A stretch of 64,000 nt of DNA from Phycomyces nitens (GCA_022702545.1 JAHRBC010000002.1:2232001-2296000); one strand, 5' to 3'; numbered from the stretch's first letter, positions 47,249 through 60,234 are shown. The notes: generated by a model from the letters alone, not told the origin. A program made the numbers and translations.

Positions 47249-50200
47249 TTATATGCAAAGCTTTTTGGGCAAAGGGATGACCAGCATCCTCTTCACGCCA
47301 TTTCGGCTTGTGTGCGTGGCAGTCGCAACTTCTAAAAGAAGGCAATGCACTGGCAAGATGCACTCATGACTGGGGGGAGAAAAGCCGGGCAAACATATAT
47401 CAACACCTTCATCCTCACGCGAACAATCATAGGACACACCATACCATCTCACAAAGGCGAAAACATGCTGACTTTGATATGATTGGCGATTTGGATGAAC
47501 AGAGACAGAGAGAGGTGGCGTAAAGTTGTGGACAAACATATACTGTATTTGTCCAGTATATGCAGTCTGGTTCTCACCCATACTAGTGCCAAACAAAGCT
47601 TGAATGTATGATCCACCCTTGCCAGAGCCATTGTGACCATGATAGATCTGCTCAAGAAGATTGATTGACTTTATCTTTGTTATCTGATTGTCAACAAACA
47701 GCAAAGAAGAAGTGGCATATTGATAGCTCTCCAGCTCAGAAATGTCATAAGTATCCTTATAATACTCCAACAAATGAGGATAGTCGCCATCACTCATTGC
47801 TGTTTCTGGCCTAGCTTGGAGAGGAAATGCTGTGGGAGGGAGAGGCTCATTACCCTTGATCGGGAATTCGGAATCTTGGGAGGCATCCACAAAATTTTGA
47901 ATTCAGAATGAGCATCGTGTTGGTGCAGGTGCAGGTGCAGGTGGAGACAAGGTGGCAAAGGACGAAGAAAGTTTGGCTAAGAGAGGAAGGAAAGGAGCAG
48001 ATACTGATGACTTGAGGATGGCATTCGTATAGTCCTCCTTGTACGAATTCTGGACAAATGTTTTCATAAATGTTGACTTGAACCCGTCTCTTCTGTTTGT
48101 CTCAATGTTCTTCAACAACCCATTGTATCTCTCAAACCCAAAGAGCCAATAGCCGTACACTGGTCCAAAATCACGAATGGTCTCGTGAAGATGGAGGTGT
48201 AGGTGCATATTGCAGGTGAGGACAGTGTGTGGGTATTGTTGTTCGCAGGCTTGACCAAATTTCTCCAGGTGACTATGGGCTTCATCAAGTTCGTCAAAAG
48301 TGATGGCTGGCTTTATCAAGAGGCGGCAGGCGTCGACAAAGCTAATCCAATTCTTGAACTTGGCAGCAGGGAGAATGGTCTTCAACAGAGTAGGGGAGTA
48401 AACAAGCACCCAGGATTTCCACTCGTTGGCCTTCATATGGGGAAATCTCTTCCCAATCTTCGTCTTCAACACTGCATAATCCGCAGGCAACACCATGATC
48501 TCTGCCACCCTCTGCATCTCACGAAGATTGTTGTCTGTGATCAGACCACTGGCAGTCCACGTCTTGACCATCCTCTTCGCCGTTCCCAGGAATAGGTTGT
48601 GCATGGGATCAATGATCGTTCTACGTACTAGATCAAAGTATCCAAGGCGATGCAACTGCGACCATCAAACACCATTTTTGACCTCCAGCAGATGCCTTTC
48701 TGAGGGCGTACTTGCACTCTTCCACTGCTCAGCATGCACCCGGTTTTGAGCACCATTTGCAAGTCTCCACGCACAGAAATCAAAACCACGAAAATCAACA
48801 TTGTTTGTCCCTTCCAAGCGAGAGAAACTACGACTGCATTTGTAGCATGCATGGGTACTTTTATGAGACGTGAATCCACTGGTTTTCCTGGCGGCAGGGA
48901 TATCACATGCAACCATGAAGAGTGCAGCACGGACAGTTACTCCACTTGGGTTTTCATAACTTGGAATGGCCATTCCAGCATACAGCTGCTCCAACTCGTC
49001 AACCAAGGGCTTGAGGTAGTTGTTAATCTCCTCTGATCTTGGTTCTTTTGGCCCAGGCATCAGACCAACAAGAATCACGTTCTCTGCCTTGAACCTATCC
49101 TCTCGAGACAAATTGTTGATTGCGAGGTAAATTGCTCCAGAGGAATGGCTGATACCATCGAATGGCTGAAACCAATCAATGTTGAGAGTCAACATGAGTG
49201 AGCACGAGTCTTCAACAAATGGAACGCTGTTCTTGTCCTTCAACCCCTTCCACATCGCACCATCATAAACGTTGCACATTGTATCAATGATCTTCAACTC
49301 CTGGTTCCATTGTCTGATCTTGCTTTTGAAATCCGGGCGGAGGAAAAGGACTCTCAACGCCTGCTTGGCGGACTGGTAGTTGTATTGACGTTTTGGGACT
49401 AAAGCACCAGATGATGATTGCTTCATCAATTGGCAACCACATGGAGAACATGAACCAAGCTTGGCAGAACTGCACTGAAGGGGAGCAGACCCAGCTTCCT
49501 CATAAACCGTGTGGCAATCCTGGCACACAACAAATCTCTTTACACCCTTGGTCAAGGCAGTGAAACCCGTCATGCTTTGGAGACCAGAAAGGCTTGAAGG
49601 CAATTGGAAGTCCTGTCCGTAAATCGTCAAGAGTTTGTTGATGAACTCAATCAAGACAACAGCACCCTTATCGACCACATAATGGGATGCAAACAGAACA
49701 ACGAAAATGGCAATTGCCCTGTGCACTGGGTTTTTGGGCATACCAGGAGTAGCAAAAGGGTCTATTATTTAAAAAGGAAAATTATTAACACTCAATTTTT
49801 GCTTGCTTTTGTATTGTAGCTATTCAATACTGACCTTCACTGTCAAACTCCTCGACCTCAATCTCTTCATCATTGGCTTCATCATCGCTGTCATTGTCAG
49901 AGTCATCGGTGATTTCGGCGCCATTGCCATTGGCCTCATTGTCAACTGAATCATCATCAGACATCGGGACGGAATCCAAAAATGGTAGGCCGACCTGACC
50001 ATCTGTTTCCATGGATTCGGATTGAGAGGTCGGGATTGTTACAAATATAGAATACATTAGTTTATTGCCTTGTACTGGTTTTCAAATAAATATTTTTTAC
50101 CCTCAACATCAACGTCCATCATGGCACTTTGTGTGCCTGAGTTCAATTAAAGGCTAATGGTTATTATTGCACAGCAAAGATAAAATTAATATTGAAAATA

Positions 50201-50354
50201 ACATACTGTTTTCAAAATCCAAGACTTCTTCAAATCTTGCTCTTTTGGCATGATGCTGAGAAGTGTGCTTGGATACAATAGAGAATCCTTGCTGGTTATT
50301 GTTGCATTTGTTGCAGTAACAGGCAGTGTTGTTAAGAGCAGAAATAGAAGACAT
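47249..50354 (-). pseudogene. CACTA copy 1 Tnp2-like transposase, broken
   Basis: Multi-exon. Exon 1 begins MSSISALNNTACYCNKCNNN (a Cys-rich start); a short exon and an acidic exon (MSDDDSVDNEANGNG) follow, then the main body from PFATPGMPKNPVHRAIAIF. Tnp2/Transposase_21-type blocks: LTLNIDWFQPFDG, NVILVGLMPGPKEP, VACDIPAARKTSGFTSH, IDPMHNLFLGTAKRM, LHLHLHETIRDFGPVYGYWL. The frame stays continuous but has TGA at 48667-48665 and 47905-47903. Its stop lies 123 bp from that of the convergent accessory gene. Same exon layout as copy 2. Confidence 0.85.
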
Positions 50355-50580
50355 TGTTTATATGATTCGATTGTGAGATAAAAAAGGAAACAAGTGCTAC
50401 ATATTTTAATTTGCTGCCAATTTATAGATGACAAAAAAGCTATTGTTTTTTAATCCTTTGCCCGAACCAATAGAATGGATTAGAATTACACTTTTTATTT
50501 GAAGTAAAAAAAATATCTGAGATGAAAAAAAGCTCTATATTTCCACTACCCTTTTGCCACATTGATACAATGCTAAATTT

Positions 50581-51340
50581 GGGAGTTTTTCCAGTGGGAG
50601 CCAGATGGGGTGATTGATGGTGGCGGTCTATAGTAGAATAAGAAATGTTAAAGGAGAAAATTATTTGACACGATTTTTTACCATGCCACTGATGACCATA
50701 CCATATAATAGACGTGTGAGTGGAATATATCTATAAAATAAAAAGAGAGAATAAGAATAATATTATAGAAAAGTATAGACCAAGAAATGACATTACCATT
50801 ATGATAACAAGTTGTAGATAATGGAAGAGATAGACAGGGTGTGATGGGGGTGACCCAAGTAGAATAAACAACGTTGGACAAAAGAAAGTTTGACACCAAA
50901 AGGTTCTTTTTTACCATGACACTGATGACAATACCCATATAATAGACCGTGTGAGTGGCGGAGGGCTATAAGAGAAAAAGAGAGGATCAGAATAATATTA
51001 TAAAAAATATAAAGACTAAGAAAAGATATTACCATTATGACTCCAATTGTACATGAAGGAAGAGGTAGATGGGGTGAATGGTGGTGTGATCTATAATAAA
51101 ATAAGCAATGTTAGAATAGAAAATTGTTTGACACAAAAAGATTTTTTTAGCCCAATATTGATGATAGAACCATATAATAAGCTGTGTGAGTTGAGGAGGT
51201 CTATAAAATAAAAAAGAGAGTCAGGATAATTTGCGAGATGCTAAAGGCACATTCAACTGACCACAGATTGTTTGGATGAGCAATGCAAGCAGGATGTATT
51301 GGAATGAGCGCATGTTTATAAAGAAGCTGCCAATTTTTTA
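50581..51340 (-). repeat. Exon-like module array, right copy (~235-bp period)
   Basis: On the minus strand, exon-like A (~50 nt, ...CTCACAC...TATTATATGG...) and B (~58 nt, ...CATAATG) alternate, separated by introns beginning GTAAAAAA or GTAAT(A/G)TC and ending (A/T)TATAG. Equivalent points lie ~234-236 bp apart. A leading block opens with ATG at 51313 and could encode a signal-peptide-like MRSFQYILLALLIQTICG. One acceptor is decayed (CTTGG) and one donor is GC. Exon lengths do not keep a constant frame, so coding is uncertain. Confidence 0.5.
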
Positions 51341-51420
51341 GTGTAAGGATGTGTAAAAAAGAAAGAAAAAATGGGCCCGGATATAGGAAGAGGGAAAGGA
51401 AAAAAGAGCAAAAAAGAAAA

Positions 51421-52760
51421 GAACAACTTAGACTTTGCTGCTATATTGTAATAAATAATATTGTATTAACTATAATGTGTATTCAAAACATATATTAGTC
51501 AACTTACTTTATTATTCTCTATTATTTATTTATGAGCCTGATTATTGATTGTAAAGCCTTTTCCAAGACTTGGTGCACAGCATTCTATAATATTTATATT
51601 GATTCTGTGACAGACCATTATATTATTTTATGGCCATATGATAGTATTCTTGTCAATTAAATAGTGTTTGATAATATAAAACCATGCTTTTAGTTGATGC
51701 CGCGATTCATAGTCAAAGCATAGTTTGAGAAAAATATTAACATAAACAAAGGTTATTCTCTATGGGTTCTCTTGTGCCGTATTTTTTGATCTTATTGGTA
51801 AAGTGTATTATGTAAATGAAGTTTACTCTTTTCTTTGAGACCACCACTTGTATCAATTACTAACTTACCAAGCTAATCAAGGTATTTGTCCAATTGATCC
51901 CTTTTTATACCAAATATCTATTTATAATAAATGAAAAATATATATAAACCAAACACTTTAACAAACTATTGACTTTTGAATATTCCTTTGGGTTGATCAA
52001 TCTTCATTTGACTGCAAAGGTTTTTGGTGAAAATATTAATAAAATAACTTGCTGTCCAATACTTGCCAAGCATGGATAATAACCATATTGTAAGAAACAT
52101 CCTATTGGTAAAATTGATTGACCAATTATAACCAGATCCAGACATCGCACCTCTAAGACTAATAGTATTCTTCCCTTGCTTTCCTTGTAAAGACACTCCA
52201 TAAAACCAATCATTATAATTATCTTAGTAGACATTAGCTAGAAATATTCATATAAATACCCCTAGAGCTTGATCATAGAAGGATCAAGTGAACAACATCT
52301 TTATTAAAGGAATTTATCTTCAAACTCTCTGCCTGTTTTCTCTGTTCTTGCCTTTGCCTAGATCGGTTCCTGACACATATCCTTTACATTGTGAACAAAG
52401 GAATGGCCCTTGTATCTTAATATAACTTTTGCATTGCCAGATAAAATAAAAACACAAGTTAAATCATAGTATAGTATTTTATTGTTGTTACAATCGATTA
52501 TTATCTTTTCTATAACACTACAAAAAAAAAGGGCCCAGTTTTGGACTTGGTTTTTTGTAAACCAAGTCTTTTGGACATTGTATATTTATAGATCATTAAA
52601 TATCTCTGCTTTATTAGAGATGTACAGTGATTTATTAGTACACCGATAACACTTCCTATATTTTATACTTCATTTCCCATTGGTTCTAATTTATGTGACC
52701 TTTGGCTATTTAGTATTCTTAATTGGACACATCTTTGTTTACCTTAGCTCTAATATTATA
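51421..52760. other. AT-rich region with weak element traces
   Basis: A minus-strand fragment near 51,966-52,236 contains INIFTKNL, reminiscent of the end of Ty1/copia polyproteins, but too little to call. CACTACAAAAAAAAAGGGCCC at 52516 looks like another CACTA-type left end without a visible partner. Confidence 0.3.
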
Positions 52761-52985
52761 TTTAATTGGCTATTACTCTAATAGCATTTATTTAATTGGT
52801 TCTTAATTATATATATTTTAGATTAATAGTATATTTATTACTATAAATTTACAGATTTAATTGGTTCATAATTTCATTCTGTTTTAATAATATATTTATT
52901 AAACAATAATATTGATTTAATTGGTTCTTATTTTATATATCTTTTAGATTTATCATACATTTATTATATAATAATTATTAATTTA
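52761..52985 (+). repeat. Degenerate ~60-65-bp tandem repeats
   Basis: TTTAATTGG recurs at 52761, 52791, 52856 and 52916, with similar AT-rich text (GTTCTTA...TATATTTATTA) after each. No function evident. Confidence 0.5.
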
Positions 52986-53071
52986 TGGCAATTTTCATAT
53001 CTTTATTAATGTTAATATTATTTAATAATAATAATGATTATCATATTCTTACCAATTTAATAACTTACTAG

Positions 53072-53664
53072 TTATCGTTGTCTCCTGCAACAATCTTGCC
53101 AAAGTTGGCCAACTCTTGCAACAGATACCCAATTATTGTGGCATCTAGTAAAATCAATTCCTTGCTCTTTAAGCATGTGTGCATGTCGGGTACAAGCTGT
53201 ATGCTTGTCTTCTTTAGATATAGATTTCCAACTAGGAAAAGTTCCAAGGGCTAGTACAGAAGGGAAAGTGGCCAGTTGATCACATACTAGTTTTGTACAC
53301 ATATGGACTGTTGATTTGTTTTCATGGTTTACTTCAATTCTAAGATCTTGGCTCATCATATTAAGAATATGTGCCCAAGTTACGTGAGAGATTTTAGGCA
53401 CTGGTCTTGGTATAGGGCCATTTGAAATCTATTACTTCAAAGTTAGTCAAATGTGTTATTTTATTATTAGCTACTTACATTGGATGAGATGACAACATCT
53501 TCCTTTGGGCACATGATTTTGTCTAAATCATTACGAATGGTTGCAATCTCTTGTTTCATGACTTGTTGTTCATTTTGAATTACTTCTTGGCCTTTCTGCA
53601 AAGCACACAGAGTCTCTTAAATGTCTTGAAGTAACTGGATAACTGAATTATCTGTGTTGTTCAT
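53072..53664 (-). pseudogene. Two-exon gene of unknown family with one premature stop
   Basis: Exons 53664-53479 and 53428-53072 join in phase around a 50-nt intron (GTAAGTAG...AATAG) to a 180-codon frame. It has a TAA at 53619-53617 that fits CAA to TAA. The N terminus is helical (QKGQEVIQNEQQVMKQEIAT), and the second exon has a compact Cys/Trp/His-rich domain (KHTACTRHAHMLKEQ, DFTRCHNNWVSVARVGQLW). It starts ~240 bp outside the CACTA copy 2 left end, on the opposite strand. Not recognised; perhaps a transposon accessory or DNA-binding protein. Confidence 0.45.
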
Positions 53665-54143
53665 AATGAAAGAATTATTATTAGAAATGCGGGTTTGTTG
53701 TGAAGAAAGAAAAGAAAAAATTTTCTCTGACGTGGGATTATTTTTGTAATCTGTGGGCTAAATCTATTAGTTCTTTTCAGTGAAGCTTAGTACTCTAGTT
53801 TTTGTTGGTCCTTACATTTTTTGAAAGTATCCAACCATCTTCATCACCAGATTGTCAGCAGTTTTCAAATATATAAGAATAGATAAATTGTTAGTGACCA
53901 ATACACTGCAAAAATCAATTTAAATCATAATTTAATAGTTATCTGGAATTATCAATAACATGAGTAAAAATATTTATAACTCAAGCAAAATCTTGCATTA
54001 ACAATAGAGATTGATTTGAATGTTTTTATTGGCTGAATGATATTCAATCATCTGATTTAATATTCTCAAGTAAAAAAGTATTTTTTAACTATTAGTACTG
54101 GATACTTTGTACTCCTTCTTTACTATACTAAGTAACAAGAAAA

Positions 54144-57100
54144 ATGTCTTCCATTTGTAATTCCAATGAAGTGCAATGCAGATGCTCGAAATGCTCTCGC
54201 AATCATTCTGGCTTCACAATGACGAGCAAAAGAACTGCAGCTCGCCATGTCCAAAGCAATGAGGACAAATTTTTTAACAGTCAGATTAATAGTAAATAAG
54301 CTACAGAAATATAGACCTTAATAATAATAATATATAATCCAAACCAAATAGCATATTCAAGCCAAGTAAACACCATCAATAATACTATGGAAATAGACCA
54401 GGCTGATGAGGGTTTTGAGTGTAATTTTATTTTATTTACCAAAGGGGTATTCAACTGTATTTAAATTGTGTATCCATAGACAATATTTCTTCTCCTGGTA
54501 CACCTTTACCAATTGAGACTATAGAGTTTCTCTTACCTCTTTCAGTGGAAGAGTCTATTTTTGGAACAGGTGAAGAATATATTGATGCTTTCTCTGACTC
54601 TGAAGACTATGAGAAGAGTGATGACGATGAAGAGCAGGACCAGGATGAAGAAACAGGTGCAAAATAAAAAAGGATAATGTTATTACTAAAAGCAATATAT
54701 TAACATGCGGCTCAATCAAACTATATATAATTTACCAAACCTCCCTCAAGATCCATGGCACCAACTGATAACAGTGTTCATTGTCATGTTTATATCTTGT
54801 TTTGTTGTTGATGAAGGCAGCGTCATTTTGATTACCTTTATCAATTTGGTTCTTGAGCACTATGGCAAGGAATTTCGTCTTCCTACTAGTATTCCTGGCT
54901 TGAAGAAAATGAGTGGATTCAGCAACTTGACAAGTGGCGTGTCAAAATATGTAGCATGTGGAAATTGTCATAGTATCTTCAGTGATGTTAATAGAGCTCC
55001 TAGTACATGCGACTTCAAGAAACTTGGAAGCAATAGAGAGTGTGGAAATGCATTGTACAAAATCAGCAACAGTAAAACTCTGAGACCAAACCGCACATAT
55101 GTATATAACTCCCTCAAAACAGCTTTGAAAAAATTGTTCCAGCGCCCTACGTTTGAGAATCAAATCAACAAGTGGAACCGTGGACCAAAGATTGCTGGAA
55201 TAATGTTTGACGTATACGATGGAAGAATGTGGAAGGAGTTCGTGGATGAAGCTGGTTTACAATTTGTTGCCAAGGAAAGGTCATTGCTGCTCACTCTCAA
55301 CATCGATTGGTTTCAACCCTTTGATAGGGTGACATATTCCTGTGGAGCAATATACCTGACGATCAACAACCTCCCAAGAGAAGAGCAAAATAAGGCAGAG
55401 AATGTCATACTTGTGGGTCTGATGCCTGGACCAAAAGAAGCCAGCACTTCAGAGATAAATAATTATCTTCGGCCTCTTGTTGACGAGCTTAAAGAATTGT
55501 ACACAGGCATCTATATCAACACTCACACCTGCTCCAAGACTCTGGTCCGTGCTGCTCTGCTAATGGTTGCATGTGATATACCTGCTGCAAGAAAAACTTG
55601 TGGATTCACTTCGCATAACAGTACAAATGCATGCCATAAGTGTAATCGCCACTTCCATCAGTTTGAAGGTACCAGCATCGTTGATTATTCTGGCTTCAAG
55701 TTTTCTGAATGGACAGGCAGAACCAAAGAAGAAAATCTGAAGCATGCTATTATGTGGAAGAATGCAGCAACTAATGTGGAGAGAAAACAATTGGAGGTTG
55801 AAAACGGGGTTCGCTGGTCAGAGCTTCATCGACTAGGATACTTTGAGCCCGTACGATCAACCATAATTGATCCAATGCACAACCTTTTCCTGGGAACTGC
55901 AAAGAGAATGGTTGAAAAATGATTATTTGACAATCTTCTCAATGACCATAATCTTGTAGAAATGCAAAACGAAGCAAATACCATGACTCTGCCACCAGAC
56001 TATACCACATTGACTACGAAGATTGGAAAGGGATTTCCTTTCATGAAAGCCGATGAATGGAAATCCTGGTGCTTGATATATTCTCCTGTCGTGCTTAAGT
56101 CCAGATTACGCAATGATCTTTTTGTCAACTGGATCCATTTTGTTGATGCATGCCAATTGTTGACAAAGCCAAGTATCACCAATGAAGAGTTAAGCCAAGC
56201 TCACAACAGTCTAAAGAAATTCTGCATTGGATGTGAGAAATTGTATGAACCTGATCTTCTATCACCCAATATGCACCTTCACCTTCACCTGAAAGAAATG
56301 ATCCAAGATTTTGGCCCAATATACAGATACTGGCTTTTTAGCTTCGAACGATACAATGGCCTAATGAAAGGTTTCAACACGAACAAGAAGAATGGCTTTG
56401 AAAAAACCTATATGGATAAATTCATCGAAAATGCATCAAAGGGCGATTTTTACAGATCACACCTCACCACCCTCACCAACCCATCTCACCTCTCCCTCTT
56501 CCAAAAACTGTCTACCAGTATAACAGAAACTTATGCCACAATCCCTGCCCAAAACAATATGATCACCATATTTCACTTGCCTACATTTGTTGACTCTGCA
56601 ACCGAAACTGAAATATCCATATTGGGAAAGGAGTCTCTTCCACCATCAGCCTTGCCATTAAAACTCCAAGAGCCAACAACAATGAGAACGGCCGAGTACA
56701 ATTGCCTTCTCAAGTTCTATCGCATTGAATACCAAGACAATCTCTTGCAAAGTGCCAAAGATGTGGTCCAGAGCTCAAATTTTGTAAATGACTGAATCCA
56801 GAAGATTCCATACATTAATCTTCTTGGCCAAGTCTACAAAAGTGGTGAAGGGTCAAATACAAGAGGGCCATATATCCAGGCTATATATATCGAGAAAAAT
56901 AGTGAGTCAAGCTATACCTATGCTGGCTATATCAAGTATCTTTTTGCCCACAACTTTTGCCCAAAACCCACCCATGACAATTTTATGACAAGGCTCAATC
57001 CTCAGCATGTCTTTGCTTTTGTTGAATGGTATGAAGTTCTTCAACATCAGCCAAGAATAGACCAAGGAATTGATATGTATAAGCCAACCTTTCAGAAATA

Positions 57101-57224
57101 TGACTATGACAACATTCTACCAGTTCATCGAATTCTATCCCCAATTGCAATCGGCAATCAAGCTTCTGGCCGTGGTGCAGCCAAAGTCATTGTTATTCCA
57201 TTGCCTAGAAAAATTTATGCTTAA
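54144..57224 (+). pseudogene. CACTA copy 2 Tnp2-like transposase, broken
   Basis: Same architecture as copy 1. Exon 1 MSSICNSNEVQCRCSKCSRN; a short exon (NTINNTMEIDQADEG); an acidic exon (SDSEDYEKSDDDEEQDQDEE); a long body starting near 54,730 (PQDPWHQLITVFIVMFIS). Blocks LTLNIDWFQPFD, NVILVGLMPGPKEA, VACDIPAARKTCGFTSH and IDPMHNLFLGTAKRM are intact. Stops are TGA at 55920 (copy 1 has Trp here, so TGG to TGA) and TGA at 56793; otherwise the frame is continuous to 57224. Confidence 0.87.
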
Positions 57225-57323
57225 TCTTCTTATTATTATTTTTGACTTTCTTACATAAAATATGCAATATATATATGCCAAAATCAATATAGATGAAGGA
57301 GTGAAAAAGAGATGCTTGTTGAT

Positions 57324-58553
57324 TTATTCATGTTTTGACCACGCGGGAATTTTGGCTACTAAGCCGTGAGGAATTGTCTTTTGCATGACTACGTAATGAC
57401 GAGTCTTCAATTGACTGGCTTTCTTTCCTAGATCTTTTTTAGCAAGCATGTCCAAAAAGTCAAACAGCTCATTCAGCTATACAGATATATTTTATCATTA
57501 GACATAAAATATAAGAAATATTAATCTGCCTGTGTTTTACCTCATCACTCCTCCAGTTCGGACGAAGTACTCTCACAGTGATCTCCGTGTCTGTTTCATC
57601 ATCTGACATTACATCTCTATGAAAGACACCACTGGCATCCCTGTTGAATCTTCTTTCAACAGCTTCTTTGTGCTTTACAAAGGTTCTCTTTCGTCTCTTG
57701 AAAAGCTAAAGTGAAAAAGCATAATATATAAATATTTGCGTATTTTATTTAATATTCACTTACTTCAGTTTTTCGGTTGCCTCTTCAGTTTGCTGTCTTT
57801 TTTGCTTCTCTAAGCTCTGGCACAAGCTTGCTATCAGCCAAATGGTTATAATAATTATTTATAATTATTGTGCCCAGTTCTTTTCCTGTTACTGATGTTG
57901 ATTCAGGCTGTTTACGGGCATATATGATCAGAGTGTTTGCTAGATTCTGATTGACATCATCAGCCAATCCAACACTGACATCCCAAGTTGGCTTCTCTTC
58001 ATTATCCTTGATCAAACTGGGATTGTCTGATTTATGATGAAAGTTTTTCAAGTAATCTCGAATAACTTTCTGAAAGTATATATTAATAATATATTTTGAT
58101 ATTACTGTTTCATTTAGAACTTACAGATAACTTTGGATATCTTGTCGCACTGACAATATCCTGAAGGCTAACTTGTGAGTTAGAGACAGAAAGAATATCT
58201 TCAGGTTGGATGATATTCACAATCTCATCATTTTCTACCATGGGCATTTGGACTGATACTTGGTCTCTGGCTTGGCAAGCAACAAGACCATTGAGAGACA
58301 ACATCATTTGCCTTTCGTTATCATACACCGCGCCAACTTGTGTTGATACACCAGTTAACTTTTTATCAACAGTGGATAAAAGGCCAACCATAGTGTTATA
58401 TTCACTCCTGGGAATTGTTACATCATCAGATCTAGAAGCAAGCAATGGGTGAGGGGTACCAACACAACCAGTGTTCACTGTGGTAAGTAGTGATCTGGAT
58501 GATGACGCTCTTGCAGACATGTTCTTCTTTCCCTTGTTTAATTGTTGGCTCAT
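57324..58553 (-). pseudogene. CACTA copy 2 second gene (accessory protein), one stop
   Basis: Exon 1 (58553-58125) starts MSQQLNKGKKNMSARASS with a Ser-rich basic region, then a helical stretch (VDKKLTGVSTQVGAVYDNER). Exon 2 (KVIRDYLKNFHHKSDNPSLI) runs to KKTAN, then TGA (57787-57785), then RGNRKTE. Exon 3 has RRKRTFVKHKEAVERRF, RDVMSDDETD and RVLRPNWRSDE. Exon 4 ends AKIPAWSKHE. The MSD-x-E-T-D and RPNWRSDE motifs align with GAMSEGESND and HPSWRSNE of the copy 1 gene. The stop codon is 99 bp from that of the convergent transposase. Confidence 0.7.
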
Positions 58554-60234
58554 GATTTACAGATTCTGGTATTTATTCAATTGTAAGTATATGTCTGATA
58601 GTCATCTCTCTATAAAATATAGCTGTTCAAGTATCAACATACATTTTACTATTTAGTGTTAAGGTCTGCTTGAAAAAAATCTTTGGGTATTTTGATTATA
58701 AATATAAAAATGAATTGTTATTCTTATGACATATCAATCAAGCAGAGGATCTATCTGTGTTCCAGTCGGTACTTGCCCGATATCAAGAAATGTTGTCTAT
58801 CTTAATATTTATAAGATCTAGATTTGACAATGATATATATATATAATTATTATTTAATATCTTCAGATCTTTAGTTTGATTAATTACTTGAATATTCATT
58901 CTAATCATATAACTAAATATTCATTTGTTTTATAAAATAATATCTTTTATGAGTATGCCTATTTCTATTGTTTTTATATTTTTATTTCCTAAACCATTCA
59001 TGTAGCACTGAGAGTACAACAAATATTACAGACTGGGTTTGCGCACAGTGTGTTAATCGCCTTTTTTGCATACTTGGTATTCACAACAAACATATTTTTA
59101 TTTTTTTATTTTCAAAAAAATAAATACGTAATCATCTCTCAGATTCTACGGCTATTTCAAGGATTGTTTTTTATTCATCCATTTTTTTTCTTTCTCTACT
59201 TTTTATTATCATCCAAGTACTTCTTCTAAAGCGCGGTTTGCCATATATACTCCTGGCAAACAAAATCAAAATCATTCTGGTATACAAAGATAAGTACTAT
59301 GTTCTTTATTACATTCAATTATTATTCTTACTGATACATATTCTATTAGAAATGTTATGTATCTATATAGTCGCCCTCCAGAAATTCATACCTCTAGTAA
59401 GTATATATACTTGAAAAATATTTTTTAATATTCTTACTCATTGCTATCTCTACTTAGTATTCTATTTCAAAAGTTTGTCTTTGCCTTTATTAAATCAAAG
59501 TATTCAACATTTCCAAGGACTATATATAATAAGTAAGCTGGTATAAATATTTAATAATTTTTCTCACAATATTCTCTAGCTCTAAAAAGATATCAAGCAA
59601 ATCAAGGAAGCAAGGTATTATATAATTTGATTAATAGTATCAAAATCAATCATATTAATAGCATTTGCTATTTATTATAGAATATATCCATAAAGCAAGT
59701 ATCTACATCTCTCTCATACAATCAAGAATTATATATATATATTAGAATAAATATTATAGAGCAATTATTATTATGAGCGATTCTTTTTATTCAAAATAAA
59801 AATAAAAATAAAAATATATTCCTACAAACCAATTTCCAATTGAGAATATTATTTTTAGAATTAATACCAAGAAGAACAGCTTTTCCGAAGCAATTGATCG
59901 AATCATTGTCATCAAAAAAATGCAAAACACTGCTGTTATTACGTGCCTAGATATATGTTCTTCTCAGACAGGTGTTCTCAAACAGTGCATGTTTTTATTC
60001 TTAATTTGTAATAGTATGTATGTTTGCTTTTGGAATAGAGTTTATACACAATCTTTATAACTAAGCTCACACCGAATTTTCAAATCTGACATATTAATAT
60101 ATAATATCTGGTCAGTTATTCTTTAAAATACTGACTGGGTATTTATTAAAATTTATCTATCAGATATTAAATTAATACATAAAATTACAATTATAAACTT
60201 TTAATATTGTAATGATTTAGATTATTTTTTGCAG
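58554..60234. other. AT-rich right arm of CACTA copy 2
   Basis: No gene seen. Intron-like GTAAG...TAG signals recur between 59,280 and 59,700 but no exon with a convincing frame was found. This arm would hold the promoter of the accessory gene and the subterminal repeats. Confidence 0.35.

Noticed and set aside
47890..47905. Frameshift in the CACTA copy 1 transposase
   Set aside because: On checking codons the two parts are in the same frame, separated only by TGA at 47905-47903.
51966..52236. Ty1/copia relic (INIFTKNL motif)
   Set aside because: One short motif, split over two frames; not enough for a call.
52240..52380. Solo LTR (TATAAATA then CT-rich, ending CTGACA)
   Set aside because: No second copy, no TG start or target duplication could be defined.
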